In this document: positions 6,888 to 13,372 of the stretch, piece after piece
How positions within the stretch are numbered: position 1 is the first letter of the stretch
How the letters are laid out: the number at the start of each line of letters is the position of its first letter
Source of the DNA: Candidatus Pacearchaeota archaeon
GTDB taxonomy: Archaea; Nanobdellota; Nanobdellia; Pacearchaeales; UBA284
Reading direction: 5' to 3'
NCBI GenBank assembly: GCA_023511755.1
Contig: JAIMAW010000006.1
Span: 1 to 17,059 of the forward strand
DNA length: 17,059 nt
Notes under the pieces: model-generated
Told to the model about the DNA's origin: nothing
Seen by the model: the letters and a program-made list of their open reading frames with translations, nothing else
Databases searched by the model: none
Translations under genes and position numbers: made by a program

Positions 6888-6898
6888 TAATTTAAAAG
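6888..6898 (-). promoter_or_regulatory. TATA box for tRNA-Asn
   Basis: The reverse strand reads CTTTTAAATTA, about 26 nt before the tRNA 5' end, followed by a T-rich leader. The T-rich stretch could also help terminate the Dim2 message upstream. Confidence 0.45.
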
Positions 6899-6917
6899 GT
6901 TTTGTTTTAGCCCTCTT

Positions 6918-7514
6918 TTATCCCTTTTTTGCTTTTTTCTCGGCTTTCTTAGACTGTCCCTTTGGCTTCTCTTTCTCGATAAATTTCTCTATGTTTTCTT
7001 CTTCCAACTCCCTGAGCCGAGCGCGGCTCTTCTCAAGAAACTTGTAGATATTCGCCTGCTTTGAGCCTCTTATTAAAGAGATTAGAGCATTCGCGGCAGT
7101 CTCGGCATTCTCACTCCTTCCTATTACCGCAACAGCATGGTCGCTCACAACAATAGAGCAACCACTAAGCTCCTCGATTACTTGCTTAGTCCTGCCTTCT
7201 TTACCGATAACACGGCCAACGGCAGAGCCGATTCTGGAGCCTCGTACAAAATCCCTAACATTTATCTTGACAAAGGAATAATCCACATCCTCAAGTTGCA
7301 AAGCTGCTTTAATCTCAAAACCAAGCGCAAATGCTTCTAAGATCCGAGAGGCGTTGTACTCTGCTACCGAATCATTTTTTAGGCTTTTGACAATCACTCC
7401 ACCCTTGCCCCTGCTTTCAATTTTCACCTTCAATCTCTTTTCAATCTCTTTCAGCTTGTTACTGTTCTTGAGGATGCGATAAAGCATCTTTCCAGAAAAG
7501 AATAACTTATTCAT
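6918..7514 (-). CDS. Archaeal Dim2/Pno1-like KH-domain ribosome biogenesis protein
   Basis: This 198-aa protein matches the archaeal Dim2 family (COG1094). The family binds the 3' end region of 16S rRNA during small-subunit maturation and interacts with initiation factors. The second KH domain is canonical: GRVIGKEGRTKQVIEE at 100-115 with the GKEG loop, followed by a strand reaching AVIG at 129-132. The first KH domain (about 1-70) keeps the fold pattern, but its loop reads KNSN where GxxG is expected, so it may not bind RNA in the usual way. The C-terminus is a lysine/glutamate tail. ATG 7514 has a TATA-like element about 28 nt upstream and is probably leaderless. It follows the aIF1A gene by about 100 nt on the same strand, a common archaeal association. 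Confidence 0.88.
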   Translation of the reverse strand: MNKLFFSGKMLYRILKNSNKLKEIEKRLKVKIESRGKGGVIVKSLKNDSVAEYNASRILEAFALGFEIKAALQLEDVDYSFVKINVRDFVRGSRIGSAVGRVIGKEGRTKQVIEELSGCSIVVSDHAVAVIGRSENAETAANALISLIRGSKQANIYKFLEKSRARLRELEEENIEKFIEKEKPKGQSKKAEKKAKKG

Positions 7515-7535
7515 AAGATTAAAAAACTATAGGTG

Positions 7536-7549
7536 ATTAAATATTTATC
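7536..7549 (-). promoter_or_regulatory. TATA box for the Dim2 gene
   Basis: The reverse strand reads GATAAATATTTAAT, centred about 28 nt before ATG 7514. Nothing else is recognised in the 7515-7615 spacer. Confidence 0.45.
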
Positions 7550-7615
7550 TGTTCTTCTTGCCCTTTATCACCAGACGAAATCTTGCCCCTTTTTATCCAA
7601 CTCATTTTAAGTTTA

Positions 7616-7963
7616 TTAAAACTCAAGTTCAGCAGCTTTCAGGAAACCTTTTCTTTTTAGCCAATCAACTTCGGCAGGATGGTATTTCCAGATTATATCC
7701 CCTTTTTCTTCGCCGCCCAGCTCCCAAGGTTCAACTAGCACTGTATCTCCTTCCCTGAGCCATAGTTTCCTTCTCAAGCGCCCTGGAACACGGCACACCC
7801 TTGATTTGCCATCAAGACATTTCACCATCATATGATTCGCTCCTAGGCGCTGTTCAAGAATCCCCAGCACTTCATTACCCCGGGGTAGCCTAACCCTAAG
7901 CACTTCTCCAGCTCCTCCCTGGCTCCCTTGCAAGTCGTTCCTCTTATCGTTTTTGTGGTACAT
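7616..7963 (-). CDS. Translation initiation factor aIF1A
   Basis: This is the archaeal IF1/eIF1A homologue, which binds the ribosomal A site and aids start-codon selection. From ATG 7963 it has 115 residues: a flexible basic N-terminus, an OB-fold at about 18-90, and an acidic C-terminal part. Diagnostic segments are GEVLRVRLPRGNEVLGILEQ, VKCLDGKSRVCRVPGRLRRK and LREGDTVLVEPWE. The frame is also open to a GTG at 7981, but ATG 7963 suits the family length better. A GAGG lies about 12 nt before that ATG. A TATA box at 8027-8034 predicts a leader of about 40 nt. Dim2 lies downstream; the Rio1 kinase gene often found between or beside these two in archaea is absent here. Confidence 0.93.
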   Translation of the reverse strand: MYHKNDKRNDLQGSQGGAGEVLRVRLPRGNEVLGILEQRLGANHMMVKCLDGKSRVCRVPGRLRRKLWLREGDTVLVEPWELGGEEKGDIIWKYHPAEVDWLKRKGFLKAAELEF

Positions 7964-8026
7964 TTTGACACTATTCCTCACATCAGCCTAATCCTAATTC
8001 GTGACTTGTTAAGGAACTAAAGGGAG

Positions 8027-8034
8027 TTTATAAA
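8027..8034 (-). promoter_or_regulatory. TATA box for the aIF1A gene
   Basis: TTTATAAA is centred about 67 nt before ATG 7963, predicting a transcript start near 8004. This is one of the few promoters in the window that implies a real 5' leader. Confidence 0.45.
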
Positions 8035-8075
8035 TTTTTATAAAATCAGAGAAATCTCGAGAGGTCAAAAGAGAC

Positions 8076-8414
8076 TCACAAGAGCCCCATAGCATGAGGC
8101 ACTCCTTGTATCTTGATCACCCTATCCATGTCGACTATGCCAGCCTTCGCGCCTAGCTCAACTGCCAGTTTGCCGACGAAGTTGAAACATGCATCTTCTT
8201 CTGCCTTTTCATTCAACAATTCAAGTGCCTGGGATTCTGACATTTCCTCACCACCGTAGAAATGCTTGTTGATCTCAAGCTGCAAATTTCCTTCCTCGAA
8301 TCTCTTGCCAAGAAGCTCAGAGTCGCAAACGGCTATAATCTCACGGTAAGCCTGATGGATTTTCACAAACACTTTCTTGTCTTTGATTCTATCTCTTTTA
8401 TTCTCTCTAGCCAT
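8076..8414 (-). CDS. DUF424 family protein (COG2412-like)
   Basis: This 112-aa protein belongs to the archaeal DUF424 family, whose function is unknown. It shows AVCDSELLGKRFEEGNLQLE (about residues 28-47), then FYGGE, an N-F-VG-K-LAVE segment and the terminal VIKIQGVPHAMGLL. The near-invariant GVPHA close to the C-terminus is the most diagnostic part. The frame begins at a TTG (8423), but ATG 8414 gives the more natural start MARENKR. It lies 18 nt after the aIF2-beta stop on the same strand and is probably cotranscribed with it. That neighbourhood suggests a translation-linked role, but this is inference only. Confidence 0.85.
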   Translation of the reverse strand: MARENKRDRIKDKKVFVKIHQAYREIIAVCDSELLGKRFEEGNLQLEINKHFYGGEEMSESQALELLNEKAEEDACFNFVGKLAVELGAKAGIVDMDRVIKIQGVPHAMGLL

Positions 8415-8432
8415 TTTAGACAATAAAACTGC

Positions 8433-8846
8433 TCAAACTATCTTTGCCCTTACGCTGTGTTTGGCGCCGCATGCAAGACAATGTAAAAAAAGAAACTTCC
8501 CTTCCTTGAGAAGTTCTGTATCTGGCTTCTTGCACTCGGGGCATATCACAAATTCATTAGCATATGCTTCTATTTTATCATTAATCATCTTAGAGCCCAG
8601 CCTTCGGTTCAGGACAAGTCGCTCGGCCTCTATAGTTGCTTGCGCGGCGAGTTCTCTTGACAGAAACTTGGCAACATGCTCGGGCTTTCTTCTCAGGGTA
8701 GAGCATATCTGCGAGAAATTCGTCACAATTGTCTTGCTGCCCTCTATCATTCCCTCTATTTTAGGAATTTCAAACCTCTCGCTAACCTCAACCTTTTTTA
8801 CTTCTTTATACAGCTTATCCAAAAGTTCTTTATACCTCTCCATCAT
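8433..8846 (-). CDS. Translation initiation factor aIF2, beta subunit
   Basis: This is the beta subunit of the heterotrimeric factor that brings initiator Met-tRNA to the small ribosomal subunit. From ATG 8846 it has 137 residues, the usual family length. The N-terminal helix that binds the gamma subunit is at 2-15 (MERYKELLDKLY), and the central alpha-beta domain covers about 25-95. The C-terminal zinc ribbon has CPEC (Cys102, Cys105) and CLAC (Cys123, Cys126), with the signature PDTEL between. The frame is open to 8891, but those 15 residues are unlike the family. A TATA element about 21-24 nt upstream also points to leaderless initiation at 8846 or 8843. It follows aEF-2 by 48 nt. Confidence 0.95.
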   Translation of the reverse strand: MMERYKELLDKLYKEVKKVEVSERFEIPKIEGMIEGSKTIVTNFSQICSTLRRKPEHVAKFLSRELAAQATIEAERLVLNRRLGSKMINDKIEAYANEFVICPECKKPDTELLKEGKFLFLHCLACGAKHSVRAKIV

Positions 8847-8860
8847 ACAACAAGAAAAAT

Positions 8861-8873
8861 TGTTTTTAAATAC
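8861..8873 (-). promoter_or_regulatory. TATA box for aIF2-beta and DUF424
   Basis: The reverse strand reads GTATTTAAAAACA, centred about 21-24 nt before the twin ATG at 8846/8843. It lies in the short spacer after aEF-2, so aIF2-beta can be made separately from aEF-2. Confidence 0.45.
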
Positions 8874-8894
8874 TTTTTTGAGTTTGGCCACGCC

Positions 8895-11084
8895 CTATAT
8901 TTGGCCTTCTGCCAAACCCTTTCTCTGCCTTATCTGCCTTATTATTTTATCCTGTAGTTCCCTAGGCACTTGTTCGAACAGCTGATCAACAAGGAAAAAA
9001 GTCGCTCTGCCCTCGGTTGCACTTCTAAGCGCATTTGACAATCCGAACATTTCATTGACGGGCATTTTCGCTTCTATGGATACATGTTCTTCCTCCTGTT
9101 CAACATTGAAAATCTGCCCCCGTTTGCTCTGAATAAGAGAATTTATTTCTGACATAAATTTCATCGGGCCCTCGAATTTCAGCAACTGCACCGGTTCGAA
9201 CAGCACGGGTTTTGCATCTAAAATGCAAGCCCTCATAGAATCTCTGACCGCCGGAATAACTTGTGCTGGGCCCCTGTGAATCGCATCTTCATGTAGTTTG
9301 CAATCAGTTAAGGACACTTTGAGACGCATGCATGGCTCCCTCGCTAAAATTCCCTGGTCGCATATCTGCTCAAAGGCAGTCATCACAAGCTCTATAACCT
9401 CTCCTATTGCCACAATCCCTCTTGTTTTGTCCAAGAACACAGAGTCCCGGTATATCTCTTTGTACTGTCTGGCTTCTTCATTACTCACCCCCAAGGAAGC
9501 CAGTTTTTTCCACAATGCTTCGTCCTTCTTTTTTATTTTGGTCTCTGGTATCTCCTTTGCCTTTATGGCATTATAAACCGCCTCCTCGAGAGGTTCTACT
9601 TTCAAGAAGAAAATATTGTGTTTGTTCGGGCTTCTCCCCTCAAACTCTCTCGAGGCCTTGGTGATCGTTTCACGATATACTACGATTGGTTCGCTTGTTT
9701 TGATATCAACTCCTTTCTCTGTTTTTATTCGGTTCGCGATAATTTCGAGATGAAGTTCGCCCATGCCACTCAACAAATGCTGGCCCGTCTCCTCGTTAAT
9801 CTGCACCCTTATGCTCGGGTCCTCCTTAGCGACCTGTTTCAGAACAGTTATCAGCTTAGGCAAGTCCGCTGGTCTCTTTGCCTCTATTGCCTGGGTAACT
9901 ACTGGCTCAAAAATGTGTGTTATTTCTTCGAACGCTGTTTCTGGCTCAATCGTAATTGTCTCGCCCGCATTTCCACTCACTCCCGCTACCGCGAGTACAT
10001 TGCCTGCCGGAATCTCAGGCATTGGCTCTGTCTTGATACCATCATAAATCATGACTTGTTGAATCTTCTGTCTTATCTTCGCATTGTTGAGATAAACTTC
10101 CATTCCCTCGCGGAGCGTGCCGGAAAAGAGCCTGCCCACAGAAACTTCCTTGCCCGTCCTGGGGTCTACTATAATTCTAGTGATTATGAACGCAACTTGC
10201 CCCTCGGGATTGCATCCCAGCAGATCCTTACCAAAGGCGCTTTCAAGGTCCCCCTGCCATATTTTTGGCACCCTATACTTCTGCGCCTCTACAGGGTTTG
10301 GATGATGCTTGATTACCATATCTAAGATAACTTCATAAAGCGGGGCATTCTGCCAGCACCATTCCTTACGCTCTTCTTCGTTCATCTCATAAATTTTCGA
10401 AATATCTTTAAAAGTGACATTCTTCTTCTGCATGAACGGTACAGAGAGTGCCCAGTTGTCCACAGCCGAACCAAAGGCAACGCTACCATCCGCAATATTT
10501 ACTTTCCATTTTTGCTTGTACTCTGGCTCAGCGTATTTCTCTATCAGGCGGTTGAAATCGTTGATTATCTTTACTATCTTGCCCTGCATTTTGTCTGGCG
10601 ACAACTTAAGTTCTTTGATGAGCCTATCAAATTTGTTGATAAAAAGAGTCGGCTTTACCCTCTCCCTAAGAGCCTGCCTGATTACTGTCTCTGTCTGCGG
10701 CATAATGCCCTCCACGGCACAAACAAGTACAATTGTACCGTCTACAGCCCTCATCGCCCTGGTGACGTTTCCAGAAAAATCCACATGGCCCGGGGTGTCG
10801 ATCAAATTGATAAGATACTCCTCGCCGCCATATTCGTGTACCATCGATACGTTAGCCGCATCAACAGTCAGCAACCTTTTTTGCTCGTCCTCATGTTGCC
10901 ACGTCATCATTCCTTTGTCCAGATCGCCCGCATACTTAGAAGCCATCATGCCTGCTGCTGCGAGCAAATTATCAGTCATCGCTGTCTTTCCATGATGTAT
11001 ATGGGCACTCGTACAGATATTCCTAATATTGCTTTGCTTGTATATAAGCTTCTTGAACTTGTCTATTCTTGACTCTTTTGCCAT
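8895..11084 (-). CDS. fusA: Elongation factor 2 (aEF-2), with altered P-loop and switch I
   Basis: This is the translocase GTPase of archaeal translation, 729 aa and full length. G3 DTPGH is at 96-100 and G4 NKFD at 150-153, followed by the domain II, III, IV and V order of the family. The diphthamide loop LHEDAIHRGPAQ is intact, with His603 the modifiable residue. Two GTPase motifs are unusual. The P-loop reads AHIHHGKTA at 27-35, where aEF-2 normally has AHIDHGKTT. Switch I reads DEQKRLLTV (66-74) in place of the EQERGITI-type motif, keeping the key threonine (Thr73). ATG 11084 follows a TATA box by about 34 nt, giving a very short leader. It is separated from S7 by a plus-strand gene, unlike the usual S12-S7-EF order. 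Confidence 0.97.
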   Translation of the reverse strand: MAKESRIDKFKKLIYKQSNIRNICTSAHIHHGKTAMTDNLLAAAGMMASKYAGDLDKGMMTWQHEDEQKRLLTVDAANVSMVHEYGGEEYLINLIDTPGHVDFSGNVTRAMRAVDGTIVLVCAVEGIMPQTETVIRQALRERVKPTLFINKFDRLIKELKLSPDKMQGKIVKIINDFNRLIEKYAEPEYKQKWKVNIADGSVAFGSAVDNWALSVPFMQKKNVTFKDISKIYEMNEEERKEWCWQNAPLYEVILDMVIKHHPNPVEAQKYRVPKIWQGDLESAFGKDLLGCNPEGQVAFIITRIIVDPRTGKEVSVGRLFSGTLREGMEVYLNNAKIRQKIQQVMIYDGIKTEPMPEIPAGNVLAVAGVSGNAGETITIEPETAFEEITHIFEPVVTQAIEAKRPADLPKLITVLKQVAKEDPSIRVQINEETGQHLLSGMGELHLEIIANRIKTEKGVDIKTSEPIVVYRETITKASREFEGRSPNKHNIFFLKVEPLEEAVYNAIKAKEIPETKIKKKDEALWKKLASLGVSNEEARQYKEIYRDSVFLDKTRGIVAIGEVIELVMTAFEQICDQGILAREPCMRLKVSLTDCKLHEDAIHRGPAQVIPAVRDSMRACILDAKPVLFEPVQLLKFEGPMKFMSEINSLIQSKRGQIFNVEQEEEHVSIEAKMPVNEMFGLSNALRSATEGRATFFLVDQLFEQVPRELQDKIIRQIRQRKGLAEGQI

Positions 11085-11112
11085 TTGATTATTTCAAGAG
11101 AAACGAAAAGTT

Positions 11113-11124
11113 ATTTTTAAAGCT
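11113..11124 (-). promoter_or_regulatory. TATA box for aEF-2
   Basis: The reverse strand reads CTTTAAAAATAA, centred about 34 nt before ATG 11084. This predicts a start near 11092 and a leader of under 10 nt. No Shine-Dalgarno site is visible. Confidence 0.45.
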
Positions 11125-11175
11125 TTTTATCTTAACACTGCCAGGAAAAACCATGGGGCTCCTAAAACAACAATT

Positions 11176-11184
11176 CTTTTAAAT
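11176..11184 (+). promoter_or_regulatory. TATA box for the secreted-protein gene at 11202
   Basis: CTTTTAAAT is centred about 22-25 nt before the twin start codons at 11202/11205. It diverges from the aEF-2 promoter within the same 117-nt spacer. A GAGGG lies 5 nt before the first ATG. Confidence 0.45.
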
Positions 11185-11201
11185 CTGGTTTTCGAGGGAT
11201 A

Positions 11202-11882
11202 ATGATGGGAAAAGGCCTTGTTGCGATAATTGCCTCAGCAGTATTTACGCTCGCCTCGCAGGCAAACGCCCAGAGCAGACACTTCAGCTACGATTTTAAT
11301 GCGGCCTTACTTGGAAAAATTCCTCTACTAACGGGGAAATTTCATTATGATAATAGCAGTAGAGGGATTCAAGCAAATATAGACTCTATAAAAATAGAAT
11401 TCGCGGGAACTTTTATTAGGGATAAACTTGAGGATTTCAAGAACACTACCTACAAAACGACAAACCAAGGAAATGAGATAGTTTACACTGAAGAAATCGA
11501 GGGAAAAGAAACTGTAACAAAACATATCAGCAAAAACTCCCCTTACTCCGATGTGTTGACCTCTGCGCAAAGACTTCTAGAACTTATCGAAAAGGACAGT
11601 GTAGAATGCCACCAGTTAGTAAGGGAAGGCAAATTAGAATTGATAATGGGGGGCTCCATTCGCTCAGTCAAACTTATCTCGTTCACCTCACTAGATGTTA
11701 AATATCATGGCAAAAAAGTAAGGGCAAAAATTTTGTCTGTTTATGGGTGCCCTGATGAAGATACTTTTTTTAATTTGGTCATCTACCAGGGAAAAGTAAT
11801 ACAAATCGCTGGCTCGAGCAAAAAATATCCTGGAATAAAAGTTGTAGCAAATCTTAGAGATTGGTATATAGAAGAAGAGTAA
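11202..11882 (+). CDS. Secreted protein of unknown function (226 aa)
   Basis: I do not recognise the family with confidence. Residues 1-23 are a clear Sec signal peptide (predicted cut after ANA, before QS). The remaining 203 residues look beta-rich, without a membrane anchor or lipobox. The first strands (FSYDFNAALLGKIPLLTGKF) vaguely recall DUF3108-type envelope proteins, but this is a weak resemblance. Two cysteines (about 136 and 182) could form a disulfide. The gene sits on the plus strand between S7 and aEF-2, which are both minus. It converges on S7 with only 6 nt between stop codons. Start 11202 or 11205 is possible. Confidence 0.7.
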   Translation: MMGKGLVAIIASAVFTLASQANAQSRHFSYDFNAALLGKIPLLTGKFHYDNSSRGIQANIDSIKIEFAGTFIRDKLEDFKNTTYKTTNQGNEIVYTEEIEGKETVTKHISKNSPYSDVLTSAQRLLELIEKDSVECHQLVREGKLELIMGGSIRSVKLISFTSLDVKYHGKKVRAKILSVYGCPDEDTFFNLVIYQGKVIQIAGSSKKYPGIKVVANLRDWYIEEE

Positions 11883-11888
11883 AAAAGT

Positions 11889-12473
11889 TTATCGCGCAGA
11901 ATCGGCCTGCTTCTCCATCTCTATTTTCTTGGTAATAGCAAAACTTTCATTGCTGCCCTGAGATGCTAGAATAATTTCATTGGCTAGCGCCTCATAGATT
12001 TTCTTTTTCGAATCGAAGGCTTTGTCATGCGCGCCATGAACGATGTTCTTCAAAGCAAGGTTTACTCTTCTCAGAGGTGAACAGTCGACTGCCTGTGGAT
12101 AGCGGGCGCCACCATACTCTATAGTTGTTATCTCGTCCCTTGGCGAAGCTTTCTCTATCGCGCGGACCAGCACCTGCACAGGGTTTTCTTTCGTCCGTGC
12201 TTCAATAAGTTTGAACGCCTCTATTACCGCCTTTGCTCCTTGGGTATATTTGCCTGTTACCCTAGTCATGATTTTGTGCTTCTTGCCCCTGTGTCCCGGC
12301 GTAGCAAGCACATTGATCAGCCTTTCCACGATATTGATTTTGCTTTTTCCGAATTTCTCGCGTGACCTGCCGTGGGACTTTACAATCAGCTTTGGTTCAA
12401 GGTTTATGTACCTCTTCAGGCCAAAATCTTCTACTTTAACCTCGCTCGTATCATACAAGCCAAAAATTTTCAT
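11889..12473 (-). CDS. rps7: Small-subunit ribosomal protein S7 (uS7)
   Basis: This small-subunit head protein initiates assembly around the 16S rRNA 3' major domain. From ATG 12473 it has 194 residues, the archaeal length. The archaeal signatures are NIVERLINVLATPGHRGKKH, KENPVQVLVRAIEKASPRDE and the C-terminal ALANEIILASQ...AITKKIEMEKQADSAR. The reading frame is open to a TTG at 12488. However, GGTGGAG sits just before ATG 12473, inside the last codons of the upstream 87-aa gene, whose stop is only 1 nt away. It is therefore translationally coupled to that gene. Confidence 0.97.
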   Translation of the reverse strand: MKIFGLYDTSEVKVEDFGLKRYINLEPKLIVKSHGRSREKFGKSKINIVERLINVLATPGHRGKKHKIMTRVTGKYTQGAKAVIEAFKLIEARTKENPVQVLVRAIEKASPRDEITTIEYGGARYPQAVDCSPLRRVNLALKNIVHGAHDKAFDSKKKIYEALANEIILASQGSNESFAITKKIEMEKQADSAR

Positions 12474-12474
12474 T

Positions 12475-12738
12475 TTACTCTCCACCAAATTCTTTTAAAC
12501 ATTTCATAACAAGCGCGGCATCCTCTGCCTCTTTGCCAGGCATTACTTGTTTATGATGTATTGAGTAGAGCAACCACGCAACATATCCTGCTCCAAAGGA
12601 AACGTTATATTGTTGTCTCAAAACCTGGCTTATACCTGGAGCTTCGTAAAATATTTTGACTATTTCATAAAAATTAGGGCCCATAGTTTGCAAGAATTGC
12701 ACTGCGTTGTTGACCAATTGTTCAATTTCCTCGGGCAT
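12475..12738 (-). CDS. Unrecognised 87-aa protein between S12 and S7
   Basis: I do not recognise this protein. From ATG 12738 it has 87 residues (MPEEIEQLVNNAV to CLKEFGGE). It looks mostly helical, with an aromatic/glycine segment GAGYVAWLLYSIHHKQ near residues 48-63 and one cysteine. It is not the lysine/arginine-rich kind expected of an rRNA-binding ribosomal protein. A GGAGAT ribosome-binding site lies 5 nt before the ATG, inside the last codons of S12, and the S12 stop is 1 nt upstream. Its own end repeats this arrangement for S7. So it is very probably real and produced together with S12 and S7. The frame extends to 12795, but that extension overlaps S12 and has no ribosome-binding site. 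Confidence 0.8.
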   Translation of the reverse strand: MPEEIEQLVNNAVQFLQTMGPNFYEIVKIFYEAPGISQVLRQQYNVSFGAGYVAWLLYSIHHKQVMPGKEAEDAALVMKCLKEFGGE

Positions 12739-12739
12739 T

Positions 12740-13162
12740 TTATCTCCTACCCTTTTCAATCTTGCCCTTAACAAGCATAGCAAGAGGCTGGTCATTTACC
12801 TTGATTACCTGATAGCGTACGCAAGGAATGTCGCCTTTCGCCCTTCCTTGCTTACCTCCTATACATTCAATAGTCACTTCATCATGTTCATCTATAAACT
12901 TCTGCGCCAGATTCCCTGGGATGAATGCCGTGACTTGTCGGTTGTTTTTTATCAATTGAACGCGCACACATTTTCTCATCGCTGAGTTGGGCTGTTTGGC
13001 CTCAAACTGGACCTTTTCAAGCACAATTCCCTTTGCCTGGCTCGTTCCTTCCAAAGGGTCTGACTTTTCCTTCAGACGCAGGACTCTTTTCTTGAAGCCC
13101 CAACTAGCCCAGCGTGCCCTCTGGCGTCTTTTTTTCAGCTTTCTTGCATTCATTAATCCCAT
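12740..13162 (-). CDS. rps12: Small-subunit ribosomal protein S12 (uS12)
   Basis: This is the decoding-centre protein of the small subunit, 140 aa from ATG 13162. It shows the archaeal N-terminus (ARKLKKRRQ), the conserved loop [15 protein letters not shown] at 56-70, and HDEV...[13 protein letters not shown]...VRYQVIKVN. Cys114 follows GDIP where glycine is usual. The open frame extends upstream to 13318, but the added residues are unlike S12. A TATA box sits 26 nt before ATG 13162, which fits a leaderless start. It is the first gene of the S12, 87-aa protein, S7 operon. Its TATA box appears to be shared with the divergent gene at 13214. Confidence 0.97.
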   Translation of the reverse strand: MGLMNARKLKKRRQRARWASWGFKKRVLRLKEKSDPLEGTSQAKGIVLEKVQFEAKQPNSAMRKCVRVQLIKNNRQVTAFIPGNLAQKFIDEHDEVTIECIGGKQGRAKGDIPCVRYQVIKVNDQPLAMLVKGKIEKGRR

Positions 13163-13184
13163 AAATAAGTTACCCCACACTAAC

Positions 13185-13192
13185 TTTATAAA
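13185..13192. promoter_or_regulatory. Palindromic TATA box apparently shared by S12 and the DUF167-like gene
   Basis: TTTATAAA is its own reverse complement. Its centre is 26.5 nt from the S12 ATG at 13162 (minus) and 25.5 nt from the ATG at 13214 (plus). Both distances match archaeal TATA-to-start spacing, so both genes would be leaderless. The S12 side has an A-rich AAAAACA in the BRE position; the opposite side has CACTAAC. Confidence 0.55.
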
Positions 13193-13213
13193 TGTTTTTC
13201 TCTTTTTAGCAGC

Positions 13214-13363
13214 ATGACACTGAAAATAAGAGTAAAGCCGAATGCCCGAAAAAACAAGCTTATAGAAAGCGAGAATCTTATTTATCTCACGGCTTCTGCC
13301 GAAAAAAACAAATCTCACCCCTATTTAATAAAAAGCCTGAACTCGAAAAAAGAAAATTATTGA
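13214..13363 (+). CDS. Shortened DUF167/YggU-like protein (49 aa)
   Basis: The N-terminal residues [16 protein letters not shown] are a clear match to the DUF167 (COG1872) start, and LIYLTAS continues its second strand. Full DUF167 proteins run to roughly 75-100 residues, with a P-x-x-GKAN helix and a later SR-x-K strand. Here those are replaced by [20 protein letters not shown] and a stop, with no matching continuation before the next gene. It is therefore either a decayed remnant or a minimal version. The stop overlaps the ribosome-binding site (TGAGGT) of the metallopeptidase gene that starts 9 nt later, so the two form one transcription unit. It is leaderless behind the TATA box shared with S12. 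Confidence 0.55.
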   Translation: MTLKIRVKPNARKNKLIESENLIYLTASAEKNKSHPYLIKSLNSKKENY

Positions 13364-13372
13364 GGTAAAAAA

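Noticed and set aside
8847..8891. 15-residue extension of aIF2-beta
   Set aside because: It crosses the TATA box and is unlike the family N-terminus.
9618..10325. Long plus-strand open frame inside aEF-2
   Set aside because: It is antisense to an essential, well-conserved gene, and its translation is rich in unusual Cys/Tyr/Leu runs typical of a shadow frame.
12739..12795. 19-residue extension of the 87-aa protein
   Set aside because: It overlaps the 3' end of S12 and lacks a ribosome-binding site, whereas ATG 12738 has GGAGAT at the right distance.
13163..13318. 52-residue N-terminal extension of S12
   Set aside because: The residues do not resemble S12, and the region overlaps the promoter and the DUF167-like gene. 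The TATA box fits ATG 13162.
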